From an uncultured Collinsella sp. (GTDB lineage Bacteria; Actinomycetota; Coriobacteriia; Coriobacteriales; Coriobacteriaceae): a stretch of 64,000 nt of DNA. This document shows, one piece after another, positions 51,265 through 60,273 of this stretch. The stretch covers positions 1 through 64,000 of the forward strand of contig UQLC01000009.1 in the NCBI GenBank assembly GCA_900541795.1. The letters are read 5' to 3'. Every line of letters begins with the position of its first letter. Positions within the stretch are counted from its first letter, which is position 1. The notes beneath the pieces were generated by a model, which saw only the letters and a list, made by a program, of their open reading frames with translations, was not told where the DNA came from and ran no database searches. A program made the position numbers and the translations under genes.

Positions 51265-51543
51265 ATGCCGGGAGAGGGTTTTAAGGCGCTTGCTGATCCA
51301 ACGCGACGGCGCATTTTGGAGTTGCTGCGCGAGGGCAATTGCACGGCGGGGGAGCTTGCCGAGCATTTCGATATCAGTAAGCCGTCGCTGAGCCATCACT
51401 TGGCGACGCTCAAAAACGCCGGGTTGGTGACCGACGAGCGCCATGGCCAAAACATCGTATACAGCTTAAACACCACCGTCATGCAGGATTTAATTGGCTG
51501 GTTTATGGGCTTTACAAACACTGAAGGTGATAAGGATGAATAA
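51265..51543 (+). CDS. sdpR: ArsR-family repressor, SdpR-like
   Basis: This 92-residue winged-helix repressor (FKALADPTRRRILELLREGNC, then ISKPSLSHHLATLKNAGLV) lacks metal-binding cysteines and matches SdpR of the sdpRI immunity operon. ATG at 51265 follows GAGAGGAGG. It overlaps sdpI by eight bases, as in Bacillus. Confidence 0.9.
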   Translation: MPGEGFKALADPTRRRILELLREGNCTAGELAEHFDISKPSLSHHLATLKNAGLVTDERHGQNIVYSLNTTVMQDLIGWFMGFTNTEGDKDE

Positions 51544-52240
51544 CGAAAACAAGGGCATTCACCCCACGGGGGTATCGTCGCGCGTGTGGATTGCGCTGGT
51601 CGCTCTGTGCGTCGCCAATGTCGTAGCGCACCTCATGGTGATGCCGAGCTTGCCTGCGCAGATTCCCACGCACTGGGGCGCGAACGGCGCCGTCGACGGT
51701 TGGGGTCCTAGCTGGATGGCCTCCGCGCTCGGCGTGCTGCCTCTGGCGCTTCTCGCAATGTTCTGCGTGGTGCCGCGCATCGACCCCAAAGGTGAGGCAT
51801 ATCGAACCTCGGGCAAGTTCTACCAGGGCTTCGTAATCGCCTTCACCTTGTTCATGTGCGCCATAAGCTGGCTGGGAGAGCTTACGGTGTGGGGCGTGGT
51901 GCCGGCGGTCGGTTCGGTTAACGTGCTGATTTCCGGTGTTGTCGGTTTGCTGTTCATCGGCGTAGGCAACTACTTGCCGCGTGTGAAGCAGAACTATACG
52001 CTCGGTATCAAGACGCCTTGGGCGCTTGCCGATCCCGAGAACTGGCGCCGTACGCAGCGTTTTGGCGGCGCCTGCTTTATGGTGCTGGGTATTGGCCTGA
52101 TTGTGATGGGCGTGGCAGGCAGCGTGCTTTCGAGTGAAGTCGTCGCCGCGGTGATTGCGGTTCTGGCGTTTGGTTCGGTCGGAGCCGTCTACGTCTACTC
52201 GTATCTGCTGTGGCGCAAATCGCAGCGAGCCGTTCGCTAA
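51536..52240 (+). CDS. sdpI: SdpI-family membrane immunity protein
   Basis: This 234-residue protein has six predicted membrane helices, with the DUF1648-type loop PTHWGANGAVDGW and the SdpI motif NYLPRVKQNYTLGIKTPWALADPENW. In B. subtilis SdpI gives immunity to the SdpC toxin and senses it for SdpR. Here it overlaps sdpR by eight bases. No sdpABC toxin genes are in the window. Confidence 0.92.
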   Translation: MNNENKGIHPTGVSSRVWIALVALCVANVVAHLMVMPSLPAQIPTHWGANGAVDGWGPSWMASALGVLPLALLAMFCVVPRIDPKGEAYRTSGKFYQGFVIAFTLFMCAISWLGELTVWGVVPAVGSVNVLISGVVGLLFIGVGNYLPRVKQNYTLGIKTPWALADPENWRRTQRFGGACFMVLGIGLIVMGVAGSVLSSEVVAAVIAVLAFGSVGAVYVYSYLLWRKSQRAVR

Positions 52241-52307
52241 GGTTGCGGAAAACTAGCGTACGCAGTTCATGGTGTGTTCCGGGGGACTTTTCCCAGGTAG
52301 TATTAGG

Positions 52308-52334
52308 GGGGCGTGGGCAACCATGCCCCTTTTT
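52308..52334 (+). terminator. Terminator between sdpI and ettA
   Basis: GGGGCGTGG (52308-52316) pairs with CCATGCCCC (52321-52329) around GCAA, followed by five T. Confidence 0.85.
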
Positions 52335-52425
52335 CGTTACGTTTCAGAGCTGATTTCCTCATTTCGTTTCCACTAAAGCGAAACAAGAATAGGGAAACAG
52401 CAGGTAGAAAGGATAAAACAGGCAA

Positions 52426-54105
52426 ATGGCGGAGTTTATCTACCAGATGTATCAGGCTCGCAAGGCCCATGGCGACAAGGTAATCCTTGACGACGTGACC
52501 CTGAGCTTCTACCCCGGTGCCAAGATCGGCGTCGTGGGCCCCAACGGTATGGGCAAGTCGACCCTGCTCAAGATCATGGCCGGCATCGAGGAGGTCTCCA
52601 ACGGTGATGCCAGGCTCACCCCCGGCTACACCGTGGGTATCCTGCAGCAGGAGCCGCCGCTCGACGACGACAAGACCGTCATCGAGAACGTGCGCATGGC
52701 ATTTGGCGACATGATCGCCAAGGTCGATCGCTTCAACAAGATCGGCGAGGAGATGTGCGACCCGGACTGTGACATGGACGCCCTCATGGCCGAGATGGGA
52801 AAGCTCCAGGACGAGATCGACGCCGCCGACGGCTGGGATATCGATTCCAAGCTCGGCCAGGCCATGGACGCCCTGCAGCTGCCCGATTCCGACATGCCGG
52901 TCAACGTGCTTTCCGGCGGCGAGCGCCGCCGTGTGGCCCTGTGCAAGCTGCTGCTCGAGGCTCCCGACCTGCTGCTGCTCGACGAGCCCACGAACCACCT
53001 GGACGCCGAGTCGATCCTGTGGCTCGAGCACTTCCTGCACAACTACCAGGGCGCGGTGCTTGCCGTCACGCACGATCGCTACTTCCTGGATAACGTTGCC
53101 GAGTGGATCTGCGAGGTCGACCGCGGCCACCTTTATCCCTACAAGGGCAACTACTCCACGTATCTGGAGACCAAGGCTGCCCGTATCGAGGCGCAGGGCA
53201 ACCGCGATGCCAAGCTCGCCAAGCGCATGGAGGCCGAACTCGAGTGGGTACGCAGCTCGCCCAAGGCTCGCCAGGCCAAGAACAAGGCCCGTCTGGCTCG
53301 CTACGAGGAGATGGAGGCCGAGGCCCGCGCAAGCCAGAAGCTCGACTGGACCGACATTCGCATTCCTGTGGGCCCGCGTTTGGGCAACAAGGTGCTCGAG
53401 GCCCATCACCTGCACAAAGAGTTCGATGGCCGCGTGCTTATCGACGACCTTTCGTTCACCCTGCCGCGCAACGGCATCGTGGGCGTCATCGGCCCCAACG
53501 GCGTCGGTAAGACCACGCTGTTCAAGACGATTGTGGGTCTGGAGCCGCTGACTTCGGGCGAGCTCGAGGTGGGCGAGACCGTCAAGATCTCCTATGTCGA
53601 TCAGAACCGTTCCGGCATCGACCCCGACAAGAACCTGTGGGAGGTCGTCTCGGATGGCCTGGACCACATGATGGTCGGCGAGACCGAGGTTCCGAGCCGC
53701 GCTTATGTGGCGAGCTTTGGCTTTAAAGGCCAGGACCAGCAGAAGCGCGCCGGCGTACTTTCCGGTGGCGAGCGCAACCGTCTGAACCTGGCGCTTACGC
53801 TCAAGCAGGGCGGCAACCTGCTGCTTCTCGACGAGCCCACGAACGATCTCGACGTCGAGACGCTGTCCTCTCTCGAGGCGGCACTGCTCGAGTTCCCGGG
53901 CTGCTCGGTGGTCATTAGCCACGACCGTATGTTCCTGGACCGCGTCGCCACGCACATCCTGGCGTGGGAGGGCACCGACGAGAACCCGGGCAACTGGTAT
54001 TGGTTCGAGGGCAACTTCGAGGCCTATCAGGCCAACCGCATCGAGCGCCTGGGCGAGGACGCAGCCCAACCGCATCGTATCCACCGCAAGCTGACGCGCG
54101 ATTAG
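52426..54105 (+). CDS. ettA: ABC-F translation factor EttA
   Basis: This 559-residue protein has two ATPase domains: GPNGMGKST...LSGGERRRVALCKLLL...LLLLDEPTNHLD and GPNGVGKTT...LSGGERNRLNLALTL...LLLLDEPTNDLD. The linker contains the EttA-type arm (YLETKAARIEAQG, EWVRSSPKARQAKNKARLARYEE). EttA binds the ribosomal E site and throttles translation with energy state. Length matches. Terminated at 54129-54165. Confidence 0.95.
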   Translation: MAEFIYQMYQARKAHGDKVILDDVTLSFYPGAKIGVVGPNGMGKSTLLKIMAGIEEVSNGDARLTPGYTVGILQQEPPLDDDKTVIENVRMAFGDMIAKVDRFNKIGEEMCDPDCDMDALMAEMGKLQDEIDAADGWDIDSKLGQAMDALQLPDSDMPVNVLSGGERRRVALCKLLLEAPDLLLLDEPTNHLDAESILWLEHFLHNYQGAVLAVTHDRYFLDNVAEWICEVDRGHLYPYKGNYSTYLETKAARIEAQGNRDAKLAKRMEAELEWVRSSPKARQAKNKARLARYEEMEAEARASQKLDWTDIRIPVGPRLGNKVLEAHHLHKEFDGRVLIDDLSFTLPRNGIVGVIGPNGVGKTTLFKTIVGLEPLTSGELEVGETVKISYVDQNRSGIDPDKNLWEVVSDGLDHMMVGETEVPSRAYVASFGFKGQDQQKRAGVLSGGERNRLNLALTLKQGGNLLLLDEPTNDLDVETLSSLEAALLEFPGCSVVISHDRMFLDRVATHILAWEGTDENPGNWYWFEGNFEAYQANRIERLGEDAAQPHRIHRKLTRD

Positions 54106-54128
54106 TCGAGCTCAGGTGACCTAATGAG

Positions 54129-54165
54129 AAAGGGACGATAACCTTGAGGGTTATCGTCCCTTTTT
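54129..54165. terminator. Bidirectional terminator between ettA and the next gene
   Basis: GGGACGATAACC (54132-54143) pairs perfectly with GGTTATCGTCCC (54149-54160), flanked by A3 and T5. It serves ettA and the convergent gene ending at 54167. Confidence 0.93.
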
Positions 54166-54166
54166 G

Positions 54167-55513
54167 TTACTTGGTGGAAGGCTCGACTTTGTCGATAGCC
54201 CAGGTGGCTCCGAGGCCGCCGGTGGTGTTGCGGCGGATGCGCACGGTGACTTCGTGGCGCTCGCCGGCCTGCGTGTAGTGCAGGGGGAAGCTTGCGCGGT
54301 TTCGCGCGGCCTCGATGGTACCGCGCTCGCGGGCGATCCAGTAGTACTCGCCGACGATGCCGAGCGTGTCGGCGCCGTAGGGGAGATAGGTCGACAACTG
54401 GTGCAGAAGCGGGCCGGGGCAGAAGACCTCGGTTGCGAAATCGATAGGGAAGTCCTCGGGGATGGTCGGCGCTGCGGGCGCGGGGGTTGGGGCCGCAGCG
54501 GGTACCGAAGCCGGTGCCGGTGCGGGAATTCGGTCGCAAGCAGAGGCGGGCACGGATTCGATGACGGGTGCGGGCTCCGGCGTCGCTTCCGGCTTGATCG
54601 TGGAATCTGCGGGCTCCAGCGTCGTCTTCGGCTTGGTTGTGGAATCTGCGGGCTTCACGGTGACGGGCGCGTCTGCAACTGCGGTTTCAACCTCAACCTG
54701 CGTCGCGTTCTCGTTCTCGACGCTCGACTTTGCCTCGATGGGCGTGGATGCCATGGTGGTGATGCCGGCGTTTGCGTTCTCGGGGTCATAGACGACCGTG
54801 AGTGAGATGGCAGGCTGCGGTGCCTCGGGCTCCGATGCCGCCTCGGCAGCGTCCTGTTCTGCGGGCTCTTCGGGCTGATCGTCCTCGGCCTCGTCGCCAA
54901 AGACATCGCTGTTTTGGAGCGCAGGCGCCTCAGGTTGGCTAGCGGCTTCTTCGGGTGTCGACTTGGGAGCCTCGTTGAGCTCCGTAGTGGCTTCCTGCTC
55001 GGATATGACTTTGGGATCGGTCGTGGCGGCGATTTCGGTTTCGGCTTCTGCCGTTACCTCAATAGCGACTTCGATCTCTGCCTCGGGCTCGGGCTCCGGA
55101 GCGACTTCGGCCACGGGCTCGGGCTCGGGACGCTTAACGTGCTTAGGGCGCACGGCCTTGAGGTCCTTCTCGCCGCGCTTTTTCTTTTTGTAGGACTGCT
55201 TGGCTCCCTTGGCTGCCTTGGGCTTATCCTCGCCCTTGGCAAGGGCGGTATCCCAGGCATCGTTGGCGATGACGGTGGCATACAGGCGACCGCCCTTAAA
55301 GACGGTCAGCTTAATGCAGTCGTCGAGCTCCTCGAGCAACTCGCGCGTGGACTCAAAGCCCAGGTCATAAGCGGCCATGTCACCAGTGGCGAGTGCCTCC
55401 TCGACCTGCGTCATAAACGTTTGCTTGCCGCACCCAATCGCATCGCGCAGCAGGCGATACAGATAGATGTGGTTGCCCAGCGATAGCGTGGGCCTAACTA
55501 TTGTCTTGCTCAT
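54167..55513 (-). CDS. Unknown protein with long acidic Pro/Glu-rich linker
   Basis: I do not recognise a family for this 448-residue protein. An N-terminal folded domain of about 90 residues (SLGNHIYLYRLLRDAIGCGKQTF...) is followed by a basic stretch (KKKKRGEKDLKAVRPKH) that could bind nucleic acid. Next comes a long Ala/Glu/Pro/Thr-rich low-complexity region with internal repeats (EPEPEAEIEV; PADSTTKPKTTLEPADSTIKP in two parts), and a C-terminal folded domain of about 100 residues (FATEVFCPGPLLHQLSTYL...). No signal peptide. ATG at 55513 follows GAGGAG. It may be a lineage-specific scaffold or RNA-related protein. Confidence 0.6.
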   Translation of the reverse strand: MSKTIVRPTLSLGNHIYLYRLLRDAIGCGKQTFMTQVEEALATGDMAAYDLGFESTRELLEELDDCIKLTVFKGGRLYATVIANDAWDTALAKGEDKPKAAKGAKQSYKKKKRGEKDLKAVRPKHVKRPEPEPVAEVAPEPEPEAEIEVAIEVTAEAETEIAATTDPKVISEQEATTELNEAPKSTPEEAASQPEAPALQNSDVFGDEAEDDQPEEPAEQDAAEAASEPEAPQPAISLTVVYDPENANAGITTMASTPIEAKSSVENENATQVEVETAVADAPVTVKPADSTTKPKTTLEPADSTIKPEATPEPAPVIESVPASACDRIPAPAPASVPAAAPTPAPAAPTIPEDFPIDFATEVFCPGPLLHQLSTYLPYGADTLGIVGEYYWIARERGTIEAARNRASFPLHYTQAGERHEVTVRIRRNTTGGLGATWAIDKVEPSTK

Positions 55514-55585
55514 GGCAAATCTCCTCTTTACACATGTAAAGCATCTTACCATCGCATGGCGTTCGCCATGGCGGCGCCCAAGGCA

Positions 55586-55619
55586 AACGGGCGCGAACCG
55601 CTTTCGATTCGCGCCCGTT
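55586..55619 (-). terminator. Hairpin between the two low-complexity genes
   Basis: AACGGGCGCGAA (55586-55597) pairs with TTCGCGCCCGTT (55608-55619), with three T on the minus strand after it. It probably terminates the gene ending at 55654. Confidence 0.75.
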
Positions 55620-55653
55620 GTACAGGTCGGTTATCTATGAGAGGCAAACGTGC

Positions 55654-56607
55654 TTAGTTGCCCGATGCCGTGCCTTGGCTCGAGTTGTCAGATGCCGTGC
55701 CGGAAGCGGTTCCGCTCGAGCTGTTGGTGTTGTTACTGTCTGCCGTGCCCGTTCCCGACGTGGTGTCGCTCGTCTGGCCTCCCGTGTTCGGCTGTGAACC
55801 GTCAGTCGTTTGGCTTGAGTCGGTCGTGCCGGACGGCGCGCCACTGTTGGCCGTAGAGGAATTGGCACCCTGCGATTGATTTTGGGTGTTCGATGACGAG
55901 TCGGCAGAGGTAGAACTGTCTTGCGTGCCGTCCGTCTGTGCCTGCTGGTCTTGCGAATGGGTGTTGCCATTTGCGTCACTCTCCGTCGTGCGCGACGACA
56001 GAATTGGCTCGGGGCGCTCGCCCAGACCCTCGCCGGCGGTGGTGATAAGGATGGCGCCGGCGCAGGCGATGACCGCGACGATGGCGATGGCGATCGAGAA
56101 GACGATGACCTTCTTTTGCGTCTGGCTGCGCTCTGCCGCCGCCTTGGCGCGCAAGCTGTCGGGAGCGACGCGCGCCGTGGTCGCGCGCCCCGCAATCTGG
56201 CGCATCTCCTGCGTAGTCGCGGCGCCGCCCAGGTGCTCCTCGGCATTAAATTCAACGGGCTCATAGGCGCCGGCGGGGTAGTCGACGGCGGCGTGCGTAC
56301 CTTTGAGGGCTTCGGCGCTGGCAGAGATAAAGTGGCGGTAGACCTGCGAGGACACAACGGTGATAACCGAGCTCACGGCGGCACCAATTACTGAACCAGC
56401 GATACCAATCTTGGAGGCAAGCGCGACGCTCGTGGCGGCAGCTGCGGCGCCGGCGATGATCTGGGGAATGGAAATGTCGTCGAACAGGCCCTTTTTGGGC
56501 GCGATGGCCATGGTCTGTCCGATGGAATGGTTCTCGTGCACGCCGTTGTTGAGCGATGCCGGCGTCATGACGCGCGTGCGCGGCGCGTCGGTGTACTTGG
56601 TTGTCAT
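55654..56607 (-). CDS. Membrane protein with Ser/Thr/Asn-rich tail
   Basis: This 317-residue protein of unknown family has two hydrophobic stretches (IPQIIAGAAAAATSVALASK... near 50-85 and VIVFSIAIAIVAVIACAGAI near 170-190). After the second, a tail of about 115 residues is almost only Ser, Thr, Gly, Asn, Asp and Gln. The tail is probably outside the cell and may be glycosylated. ATG at 56607 follows GGGAGG. Adjacent to another low-complexity gene, but a terminator lies between. Confidence 0.65.
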   Translation of the reverse strand: MTTKYTDAPRTRVMTPASLNNGVHENHSIGQTMAIAPKKGLFDDISIPQIIAGAAAAATSVALASKIGIAGSVIGAAVSSVITVVSSQVYRHFISASAEALKGTHAAVDYPAGAYEPVEFNAEEHLGGAATTQEMRQIAGRATTARVAPDSLRAKAAAERSQTQKKVIVFSIAIAIVAVIACAGAILITTAGEGLGERPEPILSSRTTESDANGNTHSQDQQAQTDGTQDSSTSADSSSNTQNQSQGANSSTANSGAPSGTTDSSQTTDGSQPNTGGQTSDTTSGTGTADSNNTNSSSGTASGTASDNSSQGTASGN

Positions 56608-56810
56608 ACGGGGTCCTCCCGGTGTAAATCTGCTTCGTTTCGTGTAGCCCTCAGGGTACCCACCAGATGTGAATCGTGCGTGACGTTTAACAGATACCAT
56701 CAACTCATCAATAGCTCACCAAGTTGGTGGGATGCGGTTACACCCGGCGGTTGAACTACAATAGGGCTTGCTAATTGTTGTGAATGGCGTCTACGCACGG
56801 GAGCATTCTT

Positions 56811-58790
56811 ATGAATCTTCACCTTTCTCAGTCTGATGGCTTTTTGCGTGTGGCGGCGGCGTCGCCGCAGATTCGCGTGGTCGATGTCGAGGGCAATGCC
56901 GAGGTTGCGTTAGCGGCTGTTCGCGCGGCTGTTGAGCGCGGCGTTCGCGCGCTGGTGCTGCCCGAGCTTAATCTGACTGGCTATACCGCGGCCGATCTGT
57001 TCCATAACCGCACGCTGCTGCATGCCTGCGAGGCTGCTTTGGTGCATATCCTCGATGAGACTCGTGAGCTTCCGATTGTCTTTACCATCGGTCTTCCCGT
57101 TGCAGTTGCCGAGAATATCTACAACTGCGCCGCCGTGTGCTGCGCGGGCGAGCTTTTGGGCCTCACGGCCAAGAAGTATCTGCCCAACTATGGCGAGTTC
57201 TACGAGCGCCGCTGGTTTGCTCCGGCGCCCGCAGATCCCGTGTGGGTCGAGTTTGCCGGTCAGGGTCCGGTTCCGCTGGGTTCGGAGCTTGTCTACCGCT
57301 GCTGTGACGAGGGTGCCGAGGATATGGTGCTGGGCGTTGAGGTCTGCGAGGACCTGTGGGTGCCGGCGCCCCCTTCGACCGAGATGGCGCTTGCCGGTGC
57401 GACGGTGATCCTCAACCCGTCGGCCTCGGACGAGATTATCGGCAAGGCAGATTACCGACGCAGCCTCATATCCAACCAGAGCGCGCGCCTGTACTGTGCC
57501 TATGCCTATGCAGATGCGAGCGAGGGCGAGTCCACGACCGACATGGTCTTTGCGGGCGAGAACCTCGTCTACGAAAACGGATCTAAGCTCGCCGCCACGA
57601 AGCTTCTTACCTGCGATATGGCGGTGGCCGATGTCGATCTTGACCGTCTGGTTGCCGAGCGCCGCCGCTCGACGACGTGGACGCGCGCGGACGATGCGCC
57701 GGAGGCCACGACCGTTGAATTTTCGTTTGAGGGCGTGCTGACGGACGAACCTGTCCTGCGCGATGCACTCGGCATCGACCGTGTCTTCCCCCGTGCGCCC
57801 TTTGTGCCGGCCGACCATGGTGACCTGGCCGAGCGTTGCGAGACCATCCTCGACCTGCAGACCGCCGGTCTCAAGACCCGCCTTGCCCACACGGGCACCA
57901 AGGCTGCGGTCATCGGCCTTTCGGGTGGCTTGGACTCCACGCTGGCACTGCTTGTGACCGTGCGCGCCTTCGATGCACTGGGGCTGCCGCGCACCGGTAT
58001 CACGGCCGTGTCCATGCCCGGCTTTGGCACCACGCACCGCACCAAGTCCAATGCCGAGTCGCTTGCCCGCGACCTGGGTGTGAGCTTCCGCGAGGTTTCG
58101 ATCCACGCGGCTGTGGAGCAGCACTTTAAGGACATTGAGCACGACCCGGCAGTTCAGGACGTGACCTACGAGAACAGCCAGGCCCGCGAGCGCACGCAGA
58201 TTTTGATGGACTTGGCCAACCAGGCTGGCGGTTTTGTCATCGGCACGGGCGACCTGTCGGAGCTGGCGCTCGGCTGGGCTACCTATAACGGCGACCACAT
58301 GAGCATGTACGCCGTCAACGCGAGCGTGCCCAAGACGCTCGTGCGTCACTTGGTGCGCTATGCTGCCGATGTCTTTGGCGGGCGTATTGCCGAGGTCTTG
58401 CTCGACATCCTCGATACGCCGGTGTCCCCCGAGCTTCTGCCGCCCACGGGCGATGGCGAGATTGCACAGAAGACCGAGGATTTGGTGGGCCCGTACGAGC
58501 TGCACGATTACTTCCTCTATTACCTGCTGCGTTTTGGCTTTGAGCCGGGCAAGATCTACCGCATGGCGCTCAAGAGCTTCGAGGGCGTCTACGACGCCAA
58601 GACCGTCCACACGTGGTTGCGTACGTTCTATCGTCGCTTCTTTGCCCAGCAGTTTAAGCGCAGCTGCCTGCCCGATGGTCCCAAGGTGGGCTCAGTGACG
58701 CTCAGCCCGCGCGGCGATTGGCGTATGCCAAGTGACGCCAGCTCACGTTTGTGGCTTGCGCAGATCGACGCGCTCAATGCAATTGACTAA
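56811..58790 (+). CDS. nadE: Glutamine-dependent NAD synthetase
   Basis: This 659-residue enzyme amidates nicotinate adenine dinucleotide to NAD. An N-terminal nitrilase-type glutaminase domain contains LVLPELNLTGYTAADLF (catalytic Glu), TAKKYLPNYGEFYE (Lys) and LGVEVCEDLW (Cys). The C-terminal synthetase domain has the PP-loop GLSGGLDSTLAL. This long two-domain form is typical of Actinobacteria. ATG at 56811 follows GGGAG. Confidence 0.96.
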   Translation: MNLHLSQSDGFLRVAAASPQIRVVDVEGNAEVALAAVRAAVERGVRALVLPELNLTGYTAADLFHNRTLLHACEAALVHILDETRELPIVFTIGLPVAVAENIYNCAAVCCAGELLGLTAKKYLPNYGEFYERRWFAPAPADPVWVEFAGQGPVPLGSELVYRCCDEGAEDMVLGVEVCEDLWVPAPPSTEMALAGATVILNPSASDEIIGKADYRRSLISNQSARLYCAYAYADASEGESTTDMVFAGENLVYENGSKLAATKLLTCDMAVADVDLDRLVAERRRSTTWTRADDAPEATTVEFSFEGVLTDEPVLRDALGIDRVFPRAPFVPADHGDLAERCETILDLQTAGLKTRLAHTGTKAAVIGLSGGLDSTLALLVTVRAFDALGLPRTGITAVSMPGFGTTHRTKSNAESLARDLGVSFREVSIHAAVEQHFKDIEHDPAVQDVTYENSQARERTQILMDLANQAGGFVIGTGDLSELALGWATYNGDHMSMYAVNASVPKTLVRHLVRYAADVFGGRIAEVLLDILDTPVSPELLPPTGDGEIAQKTEDLVGPYELHDYFLYYLLRFGFEPGKIYRMALKSFEGVYDAKTVHTWLRTFYRRFFAQQFKRSCLPDGPKVGSVTLSPRGDWRMPSDASSRLWLAQIDALNAID

Positions 58791-58858
58791 GGTTGGCCAA
58801 ATTGAACCAATACGGGGGTTGTAAGCGTTACACTTTTAAAATCTGATGGCCCGTATCG

Positions 58859-58890
58859 CGCGGCGCTCTTGTCGGAGCGCCGCGTTTTTT
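58859..58890 (+). terminator. Terminator after nadE
   Basis: CGCGGCGCTC (58859-58868) pairs perfectly with GAGCGCCGCG (58875-58884) around a 6-base loop, followed by six T. It lies only 19 bases before the aminotransferase start, so it must be passed or avoided if that gene is expressed from upstream. Confidence 0.9.
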
Positions 58891-58908
58891 ATATCGAAAG
58901 GTGGCACC

Positions 58909-60072
58909 ATGCAGGCATCGCAGCGTCTCGACCGCTTTGGCGCGGAGGTCTTCGCCTCGCTCAACAACAAGCTTCTCGCGCTGAAGGCTCAGGGCAAGAC
59001 CATTTACAACATGAGCGTGGGCACGCCCGACTTTAAGCCGTACGACCATGTGGTCGAGGCGCTCACGCAAGCAGCCCAAGATCCCGAGATGTGGAAGTAT
59101 GCCCTGCGCGACCTGCCCGAGCTCAAGCAAGCCGTGTGCGATTACTATGAGCGTCGCTTTGGCGTTTCGGGCATTACGCCGTCCATGGTGCAGTCGTGCA
59201 ACGGCACGCAGGAGGGCGTGGGCCATTTGGGCCTGGCCCTGCTCGATCCGGGTGACACCATTTTGGTTCCCGATCCGTGCTACCCGGTCTTTGAGGCGGG
59301 TGCCAAGATCGCCGATGCCAAACTCGAGTACTATCCGTTGGTTGCCGAGCACAATTACCTGCCCTATGTGGCGGGCATCGATCCCGAGGTTGCCGATCGT
59401 GCCAAGTATATGATCGTGTCGCTGCCCGCGAACCCGGTGGGCTCGGTGGGCACGCCCGAGATCTACGAGGAGATCATCGCTTTTGCACGCGAGCACGACC
59501 TGCTCATCGTTCACGACAACGCATACTCCGACATCGTGTTTGACGGCGAGCCCGGCGGCAGCTTCTTGCAGTATCCCGGTGCGCTCGAGGTGGGCGTCGA
59601 GTTCTTCTCGCTTTCCAAGTCGTTTAACGTCACCGGTGCCCGTATCGGCTTTTTGGTCGGCCGAGAGGACGTGGTCTCTGCCTTTGCCAAGCTGCGCAGC
59701 CAGATTGACTTTGGCATGTTCTTCCCGATCCAGAAGGCCGCCATCGCCTGCCTGAAAGGTCCGCGCGATGAAGTCGAGGCGCAGCGTCTGAAGTACCAGG
59801 AGCGCCGCGATGCCCTGTGCGACGGTCTTGAGGGCTTGGGCTGGGAGCGACCCAACGCGCATGGCTCTATGTTTGTGTGGGCCAAGCTTCCCGGTGGCCG
59901 CACCGATTCCATGGCGTTTTGCGAGGAACTCATGGAGAAGGCCGGCGTTGTGGTGACGCCGGGCGCGAGCTTTGGTCCTTCGGGCGAGGGGCACGTGCGC
60001 ATGGCACTGGTCTTGCCGCCCGACCAGATCGCTTTGGCTGTCGAGGCCATTCGCGAGGCGGGCCTGTATTAG
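58909..60072 (+). CDS. Class I aminotransferase (LL-DAP aminotransferase-like)
   Basis: This 387-residue PLP enzyme has NMSVGTPDFKP near the start, SCNGTQEGVGHLGLALLDPGD and the PLP lysine in SLSKSFNVTGARIGF. It resembles the DapL/aspartate aminotransferase group, which in some bacteria makes LL-diaminopimelate. The exact substrate is uncertain. ATG at 58909 follows AAAGGTGG. A strong terminator (58859-58890) sits directly upstream, so its promoter must be read through or lie very close. Confidence 0.87.
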   Translation: MQASQRLDRFGAEVFASLNNKLLALKAQGKTIYNMSVGTPDFKPYDHVVEALTQAAQDPEMWKYALRDLPELKQAVCDYYERRFGVSGITPSMVQSCNGTQEGVGHLGLALLDPGDTILVPDPCYPVFEAGAKIADAKLEYYPLVAEHNYLPYVAGIDPEVADRAKYMIVSLPANPVGSVGTPEIYEEIIAFAREHDLLIVHDNAYSDIVFDGEPGGSFLQYPGALEVGVEFFSLSKSFNVTGARIGFLVGREDVVSAFAKLRSQIDFGMFFPIQKAAIACLKGPRDEVEAQRLKYQERRDALCDGLEGLGWERPNAHGSMFVWAKLPGGRTDSMAFCEELMEKAGVVVTPGASFGPSGEGHVRMALVLPPDQIALAVEAIREAGLY

Positions 60073-60213
60073 AAAGCTATTTCGCCTCGTCAATATATCG
60101 AAACCGATTTCGTGCAGTTATTTTACGAATCCTGCAAACAATTTCGGTAAACGGTCGATTTTTGGCTGCGAATAGGAGCATAATCAAAGTCCCGATTGGA
60201 TGTATTGGGATTA

Positions 60214-60250
60214 CGACAAGCCGCTCGGGTCGTTCCCGGGCGGCTTGTTT
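60214..60250 (+). repeat. Hairpin in the ldh leader
   Basis: ACAAGCCGC(t)CGGG pairs with CCCG(g)GCGGCTTGT around TCGTT. Only a broken T tract (TTGTTTG) follows, so it may be a weak attenuator or stabilising hairpin. Confidence 0.7.
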
Positions 60251-60273
60251 GTGGAGTGAGATGGGAGTTTCTA

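Noticed and set aside
52303..54084. 593-residue antisense frame over ettA
   Set aside because: Same shadow pattern; ettA motifs on the plus strand decide it.
55654..56266. Plus-strand frames over the Ser/Thr-rich tail
   Set aside because: They are mirror products of the repetitive tail sequence; the minus-strand gene has a start site and membrane segments.
56910..58610. 566-residue antisense frame over nadE
   Set aside because: Shadow of nadE; no ribosome site.
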